A DNA stretch of 64,000 nucleotides from Catellatospora bangladeshensis (GTDB taxonomy: Bacteria > Actinomycetota > Actinomycetes > Mycobacteriales > Micromonosporaceae), in contig NZ_BONF01000026.1 of assembly GCF_016862575.1 (NCBI RefSeq), forward strand, positions 1-64,000, read 5' to 3'. Below are positions 50,018 to 59,007 of the stretch, piece by piece. Under the pieces are notes generated by a model. That model saw only the letters and a list, made by a program, of their open reading frames with translations, made no database searches and was not told where the DNA came from. Numbering within the stretch: the first letter of the stretch is position 1; the number at the start of each line of letters is the position of its first letter. Both the position numbers and the translations under genes were made by a program.

Positions 50018-52159
50018 ATGGGTGAGCGTTTCGCCTCGTGGATCACGAGCCGGATCGGCGCGGCCGTTGTGCTGCTGTCGACCGTGGCCCTGTCCGCGCT
50101 GGTGTTCCTCGGCAGCCCGGACCAGCCCGCGGCCGGGCCCGTCACCGGCCTGCCCGAGGGCAGGCAGTCCACCCGCGTCACCGAACTGCGGGACCGTTTC
50201 CCCGGCGGGCGCGCCGAGTCGGCGCTGGTCGTCTTCGAACGCGCCGACGCGCCGCTCGGCGACGCCGATCGCACCGCGATCGAGACCGCACAGCGCACGG
50301 CGGCGGCGGTCACGCACGTCGGCGACGTGCCCCCGGCCCGGTTCAGCGACGACGGCCGCGCCGCCCTGCTGCCGGTGCCGTTCGACGCCGGGCTGGACGC
50401 CCCCACCCGCAACGCGACCGTCGACGAGCTGCGCGCCGCGCTGCGCGGCACCGGGTCCGCGCTGCCGGACGGGCTGACCGCGCAGGTCACCGGCGGGGCC
50501 GCGTTCGGCCGGGACATCTCGGCGGCGTTCGAGGGCGCCGACGTGACGCTGCTGGCCGCCACCGCGATCGTGGTCGCGCTGCTGCTGCTGGTCACGTATC
50601 GCAGCCCGTTCCTGTGGATCGTCCCGCTGGCCGTGATCGGCCTCGGCGACCAGGTCACCGCCAAGCTGCTGCCCTGGCTGGGGCAGCTGATCGGCGAGCC
50701 GACCGACGCGTCCATCGCCGGCATCGTCTCGGTGCTCGTGTTCGGCGCCGGCACCGACTATGCGCTGCTGCTCATCTCCCGCTACCGCGAGGAGCTGCGG
50801 CGTACGCCCGACCGCCGGGCCGCGCTGGCCGCCGCCGTACGCGCCGCGGGACCTGCCATCGTCGGCAGCGCGGGCACCGTGATCCTGGCACTGCTCACCC
50901 TGCTCACGGCGGTGCTCACCAGCAACCGCACGCTGGGGCTCGCCGCCGCGGCCGGCGTCGCGGTGGCGCTGGTGTTCGGCCTGGTCGTGCTCCCGGCGGC
51001 GCTGGCGTTCCTGCCGCGTGGAGCGTTCTGGCCGCTGGTGCCCACGGTCGGCAGCGCCGACAGCAGCGCCACCGGCATCTGGGCGCGGGTCGCCGGGATC
51101 GTCGGACGCCACCCGCGCCTGGTGCTGGCCGGTGCCACGCTCGTGCTCGCCGCGCTGTCGGCTGGCCTGCTCACCACGAAGATCGGCCTGTCGCAGACCG
51201 AGCAGTTCCGCACCGAGGTCGAATCCGTGCAGGCGCAGGACGTCCTGGCGGCCCACTTCCCCGCCGGGTCGTCCCAGCCGCTGACAGTCGTCGCGAATGC
51301 CGCGGCGGCCGACGCGGTCACCGCGACGGTACGCACCACCTCGGGCGTCGCGGCGGTCGGCAAGCCCGAGATCTCCACGGACGGCGCGCTCGTACAGCTG
51401 ACCGCGCAGCTCGACCACGAGTCCGGCACCCCGGACGCGGACCGCACCGTCACCGCCCTGCGGGACGGGCTGGCGGCGCTGGACGGCGCCGAGGCGCTCG
51501 TCGGCGGGCAGCCCGCGGCCGACCTCGACCAGCGCGAGGCCAACGCCCGCGACAACGCGGTGGTCGCGCCGCTGGTCCTGGGCGTCGTGCTGCTGGTGCT
51601 CATCGTGCTGCTGCGCTCGGTCGTGGCGCCGCTGCTCCTGCTGGTCACGGTCGTGGTCAGCTTCGCGGCCAGCCTGGGGGCGGCGAGCCTGGTCTTCGCC
51701 GCGCTCGACATCCCGGCGCTCGCGTCGAGCGTGCCGCTGCTGGCGTTCCTGTTCCTCGTCGCGCTCGGTGTGGACTACAACATCTTCCTGGTCAGCCGGG
51801 CCCGCGAGGAGGCTGCATTGCGCGGCGACACCCGCGCCGGGATGCTGCGGGCGCTGTCGGCCACCGGCGGCGTGATCACCTCGGCCGGGGTGCTGCTCGC
51901 GGCGGTGTTCACCGTGCTGGGCGTGCTGCCGGTGATCGTGCTGACCCAGCTGGGCATCATCGTCGGCGTCGGTGTGCTGCTGGACACGTTGCTGGTGCGC
52001 ACCCTCGTGGTGCCCGCGCTGGCGATGCTGCTCGGCGAGCGTTTCTGGTGGCCGTCCAGGCCATCCGGTCGCGGTCCCGTGAACGCGCCGCGGGAGCCGG
52101 TCGCCGCCCTGCTGCGGGAGGCCGACCAGCATCCGGCGAAGGCGACCGCCGGACACTGA
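50018..52159 (+). CDS. MmpL/RND-type membrane exporter
   Basis: 713 residues in two homologous halves, each with a large extracellular loop after one helix and then a block of five to six helices. The proton-relay style motifs are GAGTDYALLLISRYREEL (first half) and ALGVDYNIFLVSRAREEA (second half). MmpL-like proteins export lipids, drugs or signalling molecules. AGGAG precedes the ATG. The divergent MarR gene is the likely regulator. Confidence 0.87.
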   Translation: MGERFASWITSRIGAAVVLLSTVALSALVFLGSPDQPAAGPVTGLPEGRQSTRVTELRDRFPGGRAESALVVFERADAPLGDADRTAIETAQRTAAAVTHVGDVPPARFSDDGRAALLPVPFDAGLDAPTRNATVDELRAALRGTGSALPDGLTAQVTGGAAFGRDISAAFEGADVTLLAATAIVVALLLLVTYRSPFLWIVPLAVIGLGDQVTAKLLPWLGQLIGEPTDASIAGIVSVLVFGAGTDYALLLISRYREELRRTPDRRAALAAAVRAAGPAIVGSAGTVILALLTLLTAVLTSNRTLGLAAAAGVAVALVFGLVVLPAALAFLPRGAFWPLVPTVGSADSSATGIWARVAGIVGRHPRLVLAGATLVLAALSAGLLTTKIGLSQTEQFRTEVESVQAQDVLAAHFPAGSSQPLTVVANAAAADAVTATVRTTSGVAAVGKPEISTDGALVQLTAQLDHESGTPDADRTVTALRDGLAALDGAEALVGGQPAADLDQREANARDNAVVAPLVLGVVLLVLIVLLRSVVAPLLLLVTVVVSFAASLGAASLVFAALDIPALASSVPLLAFLFLVALGVDYNIFLVSRAREEAALRGDTRAGMLRALSATGGVITSAGVLLAAVFTVLGVLPVIVLTQLGIIVGVGVLLDTLLVRTLVVPALAMLLGERFWWPSRPSGRGPVNAPREPVAALLREADQHPAKATAGH

Positions 52160-52172
52160 TGCAGCGCTGCGC

Positions 52173-52225
52173 CTTTGCTCTGCACACAAATACGCGACGG
52201 TTGCGTATTTGTGTGCAGAGCAAAG
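52173..52225. repeat. Perfect 23-bp hairpin between convergent genes
   Basis: Arms 52173-52195 and 52203-52225 are exact inverted copies around a 7-base loop. The arms are far less GC-rich than the neighbourhood. Likely bidirectional terminator of the MmpL and cydB genes. Confidence 0.8.
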
Positions 52226-52226
52226 C

Positions 52227-53249
52227 TCACTCCGGGATGTGCTGGGTGCCGATGCGCTTGCGGAAGACCCAGTAGGTCCAGCCCTGATACAGCACCACGA
52301 TCGGCGCGAAGACCACCGCCACCCAGGACATGATCTTCAGGGTGTACGGCGTCGACGACGCGTTCTCCACGGTCAGGCTGTTGACCGCGGCGTCCACCGT
52401 GGACGGCAGCACGTTCGGGTAGAGCCCCGCGAACAGCGACGCCACCGCGAGCGCGATCGCCAGCGCGGTGCCCGCGAACGCCCAGCCCTCGCGGCGCCCC
52501 TCGGCGTCGGTGCGCGACGGCAGCCGGTTGGCCACCAGCGCCCCGGCCAGGCACAGCACCGCCAGCGCCGACAGCACCAGCGCGGCCGGGGTGGACCGGT
52601 GCGCCAGGGTCAGCCCGAGGAACAGCACCGCCAGCACCGCAGCCACCAGCCCGAACCGCTCGGCGAGCCGGTTGGCGCGGGTCCGGATGTCCCCGGCCGT
52701 CTTCAGCGCGAGGAAGATCGCCCCGTGGGTGAGGAACAGCGCCGTCGTGGTCAGCCCGCCCAGCAGCGCGTACGGGCTCAGCAGGTCGAACAGCCCGCCG
52801 GTGAAGTTGTGCCCGGCGTCCAGCGGCACCCCGCGCACGATGTTGGCGAAGGCCACGCCCCAGATGAACGCGGGCACCGCCGAGCCGAACACGATCGCCG
52901 CGTCCCAGCGCCGCCGCCAGGCCGCCTCCGGGCGCTTGCCCCGGTAGTCGAACGCGACGCCGCGCAGGATCAGCGCCAGCAGGATCAGCAGCAGGGGCAG
53001 GTAGAACCCGGAGAACAGGGTCGCGTACCACTCGGGGAACGCCGCGAACATCGCCCCGCCCGCGGTGATCAGCCACACCTCGTTGCCGTCCCACAGCGGC
53101 CCGATGGTGTTGATGACCACCCGCCGCTCGCGGTCGTCCCGGCCCAGCACCGGCACCAGCATGCCGACGCCGAAGTCGAACCCCTCCAGCACGAAGTACC
53201 CGACGAAAAGGCCTGCGATCAGCAGGAACCACAGGGTCGACAGCTCCAT
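52227..53249 (-). CDS. cydB: Cytochrome bd quinol oxidase subunit II
   Basis: 340 residues with about nine helices. WFLLIAGLFVGYFVLEGFDFGVGML and the GPLWDGNEVWL loop are diagnostic of CydB. It forms the membrane heterodimer with CydA that reduces O2 at low tension. AGGAGG precedes the ATG. The gene lies 10 bp after cydA. No cydDC genes follow in this window. Confidence 0.92.
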   Translation of the reverse strand: MELSTLWFLLIAGLFVGYFVLEGFDFGVGMLVPVLGRDDRERRVVINTIGPLWDGNEVWLITAGGAMFAAFPEWYATLFSGFYLPLLLILLALILRGVAFDYRGKRPEAAWRRRWDAAIVFGSAVPAFIWGVAFANIVRGVPLDAGHNFTGGLFDLLSPYALLGGLTTTALFLTHGAIFLALKTAGDIRTRANRLAERFGLVAAVLAVLFLGLTLAHRSTPAALVLSALAVLCLAGALVANRLPSRTDAEGRREGWAFAGTALAIALAVASLFAGLYPNVLPSTVDAAVNSLTVENASSTPYTLKIMSWVAVVFAPIVVLYQGWTYWVFRKRIGTQHIPE

Positions 53250-53259
53250 GTCACGCCTC

Positions 53260-54669
53260 CTAGTACGCGAACGCCAGCGGGCGGTCTTCGTCGGACTCGG
53301 CTTCCTTCTCCACCGGCGGGCTCACGTCCGGCAGCCCGGCGCGGGCGTACTTGAGCAGCAGCCGCACCTCGATCACCGCGAGCACGCCGTAGAGCAGGGT
53401 GAACACCGCCAGGGAGGTGACCAGGTAGCCGACGCTGACGTTGGGCGAGTTGGCGGCGGCCGTCTTCATCTCGCCGAAGACCACCCACGGCTGGCGGCCC
53501 ATCTCGGTGAAGATCCAGCCGGTGGAGTTGGCGACCAGCGGCAGCAGGGGCAGCAGCGGCAGCGACCGCACCAGCCAGCGCGAGGTGGGGGTACGCCCAC
53601 GCCGGGTGGCCCAGAGGATCCACAGCGCGAGCAGCGCGGCGGCGGCGCCGAGGCCGATCATGAGCCGGAACGTCCAGTAGGTGAGCGGGATGTTCGGCTT
53701 GTACTCGCCGGGGCCGTACTTCTGCTCGTACTCGTGCTGGAGGTCGTTGATGCCCTCGACGCGGCCGTCGAAGCTGCCCGTGCCGAGGAACGACAGCAGG
53801 CCGGGGATCTCCACCGACCACACCGGACGGCTGCCGTCCAGCGTGCCGACGGTGAACACGGAGAACGGGGCGGGCTGCTCGGACTCGTAGAGGGCCTCGG
53901 CGGCGGCCATCTTCATCGGCTGCACCTCGGTCATGATCTTGCCCTGGATGTCGCCGGTGAGCAGCATCGCGCCCATCGCGACCAGGGTGGTCCACGCGCC
54001 GATCTTCGCCGCGCTGCGGAACGCGGCGGTGTCGGTGCCCGCGCGCCGGACCAGGTGCCACACCGCGACGGCGGCGACCAGGCCGCCCGCGACCAGGAAG
54101 CAGCCGGCGATGGTGTGCGGCACGGTGATCAGCGCGACCTTGTTGGTCAGCACGGCCACGATGTCGGTCAGCTCGGCCCGGCCGGTGGCCTGGTCGATGC
54201 GGTAGCCGACCGGGTTCTGCATCCACGAGTTCGCGGCGAGGATGAAGTACGCGCTGAGCACGGTGCCCACCGCCACGATCCAGATGCAGGCGAGGTGGAT
54301 CTTCTTCGGCAGCTTCTCCCAGCCGAAGATCCAGAGGCCGAGGAACGTGGATTCCAGGAAGAAGGCGACGAGCGCCTCCATGGCCAGCGGCGCGCCGAAC
54401 ACGTCGCCGACGAAGCGCGAGTACTCGCTCCAGTTCATGCCGAACTGGAACTCCTGCACGATGCCCGTGACCAGGCCCATCGCGAAGTTGATGAGGAACA
54501 GCTTGCCGAAGAACTTCGTCAGCTTGAGCCACTTCTCGTCGCCGGTGCGCACCCACGCGGTCTGGAACGCGGCGACCAGCCACACCAGACCGATGGTCAG
54601 CGGCACGAAGAGGAAGTGGTAGACGGTGGTGATGCCGAACTGCCAGCGGGCCAGCTCAATCGCATCCAT
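53260..54669 (-). CDS. cydA: Cytochrome bd quinol oxidase subunit I
   Basis: 469 residues. ARWQFGITTVYHFLFVPLTIGL carries the N-terminal heme-ligand histidine; the Q-loop region, a GRQPWVVFGEM stretch and a heme b558 methionine region are present. It binds the three hemes and oxidises menaquinol. First gene of the cydAB unit. Confidence 0.92.
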   Translation of the reverse strand: MDAIELARWQFGITTVYHFLFVPLTIGLVWLVAAFQTAWVRTGDEKWLKLTKFFGKLFLINFAMGLVTGIVQEFQFGMNWSEYSRFVGDVFGAPLAMEALVAFFLESTFLGLWIFGWEKLPKKIHLACIWIVAVGTVLSAYFILAANSWMQNPVGYRIDQATGRAELTDIVAVLTNKVALITVPHTIAGCFLVAGGLVAAVAVWHLVRRAGTDTAAFRSAAKIGAWTTLVAMGAMLLTGDIQGKIMTEVQPMKMAAAEALYESEQPAPFSVFTVGTLDGSRPVWSVEIPGLLSFLGTGSFDGRVEGINDLQHEYEQKYGPGEYKPNIPLTYWTFRLMIGLGAAAALLALWILWATRRGRTPTSRWLVRSLPLLPLLPLVANSTGWIFTEMGRQPWVVFGEMKTAAANSPNVSVGYLVTSLAVFTLLYGVLAVIEVRLLLKYARAGLPDVSPPVEKEAESDEDRPLAFAY

Positions 54670-54813
54670 GCCCGGACTCCTGCCTGTGCGAGGCTACTGG
54701 CGTCAGGGTGCTCCCTGGAAAAAGCCTGAACGACGGCGTATGCCACGAATGGGACCTGGGTCACGGGCATAGATCACTGGAACCGTCCGGGCGTTTCCCA
54801 CGACGCCATGCTA

Positions 54814-54830
54814 TGGAAACCGCGTTTCCA
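54814..54830. promoter_or_regulatory. Predicted IclR-type palindrome before the HisD-like operon
   Basis: GGAAAC and GTTTCC, extended to a 7-3-7 perfect palindrome. The third half-site seven bases downstream is missing, so this is a partial match to the regulon motif. A lone GTTTC is at 54793. Confidence 0.5.
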
Positions 54831-54887
54831 TCTTGCTAGCCTGACCGGACGCGCAACCTGCAGCGCCCTGACGGAGAGCGAGCCGTG

Positions 54888-56234
54888 ATGCACCGAAAGC
54901 TCAAGGCCCCTGCGGAGAGTCCGGCGCGCGGCGCCGACCCCGAGGTGCGGGCCACCGTGACGGCGATCATCGACGACGTGCGGGCCCGCGGCGACGACGC
55001 GGTCCGCGAGCTGTCGGCGCGCTTCGACGGCTGGTCACCCGAGCGGTTCCGGCTCGGCCCGGACGAGGTCGAGGCGATCGTGGCGACCGTGCCCGCGCAG
55101 GTGCTCGACGACATCCGCACGGTGCAGGCCAACGTACGCCGCTTCGCCGAGCACCAGCGGGCTTCGCTGCGCGACTTCGAGGTCGAGACCGAGCCCGGCG
55201 TGCTGCTCGGCCAGCGCAACATCCCGGTCGCGGCGGCGGGCGCGTACGTGCCGGGCGGCCGCTACCCGCTGGTCGCGTCGGCGCACATGACCATCGTCAC
55301 CGCGAAGACCGCCGGGGTGCCCCGGGTCGCCGCGTGCACGCCGCCGATCCGCGGGCAGGTGCCCGCCGCGACCGTGGCCGCCATGCACCTGGCCGGTGCC
55401 GACGAGATCTACCTGCTCGGCGGGGTGCAGGCGGTGGCGGCGCTGGCCCTGGGCACGGCGGGCATCCCGGCCGTGGACATCCTCACCGGGCCGGGCAACG
55501 CGTACGTCGCCGAGGCCAAGCGGCAGCTGTTCGGCGAGGTCGGCATCGACCTGCTCGCCGGGCCGACCGAGATCCTGGTCATCGCCGACGCGTACGCCGA
55601 CCCGTTCGTGGTCGCGGTGGACCTGCTCAGCCAGGCCGAGCACGGCCCCGACTCCCCCGCCGTCCTGATCACCACCTCGGCGGACCTGGGGCGGCAGGTG
55701 CTCGACCACGTCGCCCGGATCCTGCCCGGCATGCCGACCCGCGACTACGCCGCACCGGCCTGGCGCGACCACGGGCAGGTCATCGTCGTGGACGACCTGG
55801 ACGCGGCGTACGCGCTGGCCGACGAGTTCGCGTTCGAGCACGTGCAGGTGCTGACCCGGCAGCCGCGCGAGGCGCTGGAGCGGATGCGCGACTACGGCGC
55901 GCTGTTCCTCGGCGAGGGCACCTGCGTGTCGTACGGCGACAAGGTCATCGGCACCAACCACACGCTGCCGACCCGGCGCGGCGCGCGGTACACGGGCGGG
56001 CTGTGGGTGGGCCGCTACCTCAAGACCGTCACCTACCAGGAGGTCGTCGACCCGGCGGCCAGCGTGGCGCTGGGGCGGCTGTGCGGCCGGGCCAGCCGGG
56101 TCGAGCTGTTCGAGGGCCACGCCCGCTCCGGCGACGTGCGCGCGGCCAAGTACGCGGGCGACCCGCTGCCGTGGGCGGACGCACCCGCCGAGGCGGCGCC
56201 GCCCGCGCAGGTCACGGCCGAGGTAGCCCCGTGA
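54888..56234 (+). CDS. Histidinol dehydrogenase-family protein, probably catabolic
   Basis: About 448 residues, a full HisD fold: NIPVAAAGAYVPGGRYPL, the catalytic region QAEHGPDSPAVLITTS (zinc ligands Gln and His) and GTNHTLPT. No other his genes are nearby. It lies in an operon with a short-chain dehydrogenase and a membrane protein behind a regulon-type palindrome. Catabolic HisD paralogues oxidise other alcohols, such as sulfonated propanediols, so I do not call it hisD. A GTG at 54885 is an alternative start. Confidence 0.75.
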   Translation: MHRKLKAPAESPARGADPEVRATVTAIIDDVRARGDDAVRELSARFDGWSPERFRLGPDEVEAIVATVPAQVLDDIRTVQANVRRFAEHQRASLRDFEVETEPGVLLGQRNIPVAAAGAYVPGGRYPLVASAHMTIVTAKTAGVPRVAACTPPIRGQVPAATVAAMHLAGADEIYLLGGVQAVAALALGTAGIPAVDILTGPGNAYVAEAKRQLFGEVGIDLLAGPTEILVIADAYADPFVVAVDLLSQAEHGPDSPAVLITTSADLGRQVLDHVARILPGMPTRDYAAPAWRDHGQVIVVDDLDAAYALADEFAFEHVQVLTRQPREALERMRDYGALFLGEGTCVSYGDKVIGTNHTLPTRRGARYTGGLWVGRYLKTVTYQEVVDPAASVALGRLCGRASRVELFEGHARSGDVRAAKYAGDPLPWADAPAEAAPPAQVTAEVAP

Positions 56235-57007
56235 CCGCCGATCGGGTGGCCGGGCGCACCGCGCTGGTGACCGGGGCGGGCAACGGCCTGGGCCGGGCGA
56301 TCGCCCACGCGCTGTCGGCGGCCGGCGTCCGGGTGATCCTGGCCGGGCGCACCGCCGCGAAGCTGGAGCAGGTGGCGGGCGAGCTGCGGGACGCGCCCGC
56401 CGGGGTCCGCACGGCCGTCTGCGACACGGCGCAGCCCGGCGCGGTGGACGCGCTGCGGAGGGATTTGTCCGATGAGGATGTGTCCATCCTGGTCAACAAC
56501 GCGGGCATCGCCGGGCCGGTGCGTGAGCTGGTGGACGTCGAGCCGGACGAGTGGGACGAGGTGTTCGCGGTCAACGTGCGCGGGGTGTACCTGATGTGCC
56601 GCGCCTTCCTGCCCGCGATGATCGCCCACCGCGCCGGAGACGTGATCAACGTCGCGTCGGTGAGCGGCAAGCGGCCGCTGGCCCGGCGCACGCCGTACAC
56701 CGCCTCGAAGATGGCCGTGCTGGGCCTGACCCTCACCCTCGCACACGAGGTCGGCGAGCACGGCGTGCTGGTCAACTGCCTGTCGCCGGGGCCGGTGGCC
56801 GGGCCGCGCATGGAACGCAACTTCCGCCTGGAGGCCGAGCGCACCGGGATGACCTACGCCGAGGCCGAGCAGGCGTTCGTTTCGCGGGCGGCGTTGCAGC
56901 GCATGGTGACCGAGGAGGAGGTCGGCGCGGCTGCGCTGGCGATTCTGCGCATGCCCGGAATGACGGGCGCCGACATCGATCTGTCCGGTGGCATGATCGG
57001 ACGGTGA
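56231..57007 (+). CDS. Short-chain dehydrogenase/reductase
   Basis: 258 residues, classical SDR: TGAGNGLGRA cofactor motif, NNAG, the catalytic Ser region NVASVSGKRPLARRTPYTASK with Tyr and Lys, and LSPGPV. NAD(P)-dependent alcohol or ketone oxidoreductase. The GTG overlaps the HisD-like stop (GTGA). It likely acts on the product of its neighbour. Confidence 0.85.
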   Translation: MTADRVAGRTALVTGAGNGLGRAIAHALSAAGVRVILAGRTAAKLEQVAGELRDAPAGVRTAVCDTAQPGAVDALRRDLSDEDVSILVNNAGIAGPVRELVDVEPDEWDEVFAVNVRGVYLMCRAFLPAMIAHRAGDVINVASVSGKRPLARRTPYTASKMAVLGLTLTLAHEVGEHGVLVNCLSPGPVAGPRMERNFRLEAERTGMTYAEAEQAFVSRAALQRMVTEEEVGAAALAILRMPGMTGADIDLSGGMIGR

Positions 57008-57024
57008 CCTGGGGAGGGACCGCA

Positions 57025-58083
57025 GTGAACGGAAACGGCTGGCGCGCGGAGCGGGTCCTCGCGGGCGGCATCGCCGCGGGCCTGGTCATGACGGCGCTGA
57101 TCGGGGTGAGCGGCTGGTGGCTGGCCCGCCCGGACTTCCTGCCCGACACCGGCCCGTCCTGGTACGTATGGCAGCTGCCCGAGCGATCCACCCTCATCAT
57201 GGCCGGAGTGTGGGGCCTGTACGCCCTGCACCAGGTCGGCTTCTGGGCGCTCATCTGGTACGGCCGGCGGCGGGTCGGCACGTACACCAAGGGCCTGCAC
57301 CGGGTGAACATGTGGGCGCTGGCCTTCAACGGCGTGTTCGTGCTGCTCCACTTCGCCCAGACGCAGCTGTGGTACGACGCGCTCGCCCAGGACGTGTCGA
57401 TCTGGTCGTCGCAGTTCTCGGTGATCATCCTGCTGGTCTGGGTGCTGCTGATGGAGAGCGACCGGCGCGGGCTGTTCTTCGGGCGCACCGTGCCCACGCC
57501 CGGCGGCGCGGGGGTCCGCGCGTGGGCGCGCAAGTACCACGGCTACTACTTCGCCTGGGCCGCGGTCTACACGTTCTGGTACCACCCGATGGAGACCACC
57601 TCCGGGCACCTGGTCGGCTTCCTGTACATGTTCCTGATCCTGCTGCAGGGCAGCCTGTTCCTGACCCGGGCGCACGTGAACCGGTGGTGGACGGTGACGC
57701 TGGAGCTGGCGGTGCTGTTCCACGGCGCGATCGTGGCGCTGAACAGCCCGAAGCAGCTGTGGTTCCAGTTCGGCTGGGGTTTCGCCACCATCTTCGTGAT
57801 CACGCAGATGCACGGGCTGGGCCTGCACCGCTGGGCGAAGTGGCTGATCGGCTCGGCCTATGTCGTTTCGGCCGGTGTCGTCGTCTCGCTGATCGGCCCG
57901 CACAAGCTCGCCGAGCTGCCCCGCGTGCCCGCCGCCGAGTACGCCGGCGTCTTCGTCCTGGCGGCCCTGTTCGCCCTCGGCCTCCGGGTCGCCCGCCGCC
58001 TCCGCCCCACCCCGGTCGGGGCGGGGCCGAAGGCGGAGGTCAGCGGGGCTGTGCCAGGTATGGGGCCAGCCGGTCGAGGGTGA
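57025..58083 (+). CDS. Multi-pass membrane protein of unknown function
   Basis: 352 residues with about nine hydrophobic helices. Many His and Trp residues sit at helix ends (LHQVGFWALIW, LHFAQTQLWYD, YHGYYFAWAAVYTFWYHPMET, QMHGLGLHRWAKW), a pattern compatible with heme or quinone chemistry at the membrane. No family recognised. GGGGAGGG precedes the GTG at 57025. Third gene of the operon; its 3' end overlaps the convergent SRPBCC gene by 44 bp. Confidence 0.62.
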   Translation: MNGNGWRAERVLAGGIAAGLVMTALIGVSGWWLARPDFLPDTGPSWYVWQLPERSTLIMAGVWGLYALHQVGFWALIWYGRRRVGTYTKGLHRVNMWALAFNGVFVLLHFAQTQLWYDALAQDVSIWSSQFSVIILLVWVLLMESDRRGLFFGRTVPTPGGAGVRAWARKYHGYYFAWAAVYTFWYHPMETTSGHLVGFLYMFLILLQGSLFLTRAHVNRWWTVTLELAVLFHGAIVALNSPKQLWFQFGWGFATIFVITQMHGLGLHRWAKWLIGSAYVVSAGVVVSLIGPHKLAELPRVPAAEYAGVFVLAALFALGLRVARRLRPTPVGAGPKAEVSGAVPGMGPAGRG

Positions 58084-58540
58084 AGCTCCAGCCGTGCAAG
58101 ATGCCGAGGTCCAGCCAGCCCTTGACGTCCTCGTCGGTGAAGTGCTCGGGGAAGTCGACCCGCAGGCTCATCTCGGTCACGCCGGCGTCCGCCACGAAGT
58201 CGAGGGTGACCAGCGGTGAGTCCTCCAGCCGGGCCGGATCGAGCGCGGGCCAGCCGTCCACCGCGCCCCAGGCGAACACCAGCCGCCGTCCGGGGACGAT
58301 CTCGCGGAAGACGCCGCCGGTGACGTACGCCTTCTGCTCGTTCTCGATCATGTGCAGCCGCCATTGGCCACCCACCCGCAGGTCGATGGTGGTCGGCAGG
58401 GTCGACGGGGGCGCCGTCGGGTTGGCGAACCAGCCCGTCAGCTGGTCGGGCTCCGTCCAAGCCCGGTAGACGGTTTCCGGCGGCGCCTCCAGGCGGCGTA
58501 CCACGGTGAAGGTGCGCAGGGTTCCGGTGTGGGTGGTCAT
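58040..58540 (-). CDS. SRPBCC/AHSA1-domain protein
   Basis: 166 residues with the START-like AHSA1 fold: FTVVRRLEAPPETVYRAWTEPDQLTGWF at the start, GGQWRLHM, and WLDLGILHGWSFTLDRLAPYL at the end. Binds an unknown hydrophobic ligand. ATGA overlap with the ArsR gene; this regulator plus AHSA1 pairing is common in actinobacteria. Confidence 0.83.
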   Translation of the reverse strand: MTTHTGTLRTFTVVRRLEAPPETVYRAWTEPDQLTGWFANPTAPPSTLPTTIDLRVGGQWRLHMIENEQKAYVTGGVFREIVPGRRLVFAWGAVDGWPALDPARLEDSPLVTLDFVADAGVTEMSLRVDFPEHFTDEDVKGWLDLGILHGWSFTLDRLAPYLAQPR

Positions 58541-58881
58541 CGCTGCTCCTCGGGTTCGGTCGGCAACATGGTCTTGAGGTGCTCGGCAAGGCGGTCCAGG
58601 CGCTCGGTGAAGAAGGTCCGGTAGGGCGCCATCCAGTCGTCGACCTCGCGCAGCGGCGCCGGTTCCAGCCGGCACGGCCGCCACTGCGCGTCGCGTCCCT
58701 TCACCACGAGCCCGGCCCGCTCCAGCACCTTCAGGTGCCGGGAGATTGCGGGCAGGCTCATCGCGTGCGGCGCCGCGAGCTCGTTCACGGTGGCGTCGCC
58801 CTGCGCGAGCCGGGCCAGGATGGCCCGCCGGGTCGGGTCGGCCAGCGCCGCGAACGTCACGCTCAGCTGATCCTCGATCAT
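58537..58881 (-). CDS. ArsR-family transcriptional repressor
   Basis: 114 residues with a winged HTH: LADPTRRAILARLAQGDATVNELAAPHAMSLPAISRHLKVLERAGLV. The metal-binding cysteine box of ArsR itself is absent, so it belongs to the non-metal subgroup that accompanies AHSA1 proteins. I start it at the ATG at 58881; the upstream AT-rich, partly repeated TTAA region is probably its promoter and operator. Confidence 0.85.
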   Translation of the reverse strand: MIEDQLSVTFAALADPTRRAILARLAQGDATVNELAAPHAMSLPAISRHLKVLERAGLVVKGRDAQWRPCRLEPAPLREVDDWMAPYRTFFTERLDRLAEHLKTMLPTEPEEQR

Positions 58882-59007
58882 GCGCTTAGCCGATCTGTTA
58901 ATTAGCGGATGTGTTAAATAAACCATCCAGGCGGGCGCGCGTCAACACCTCCCCCGGTTTCCGCGTCCCCACCAGCGGGTACGACCTCGCGACACCTAGG
59001 GGGAGAC

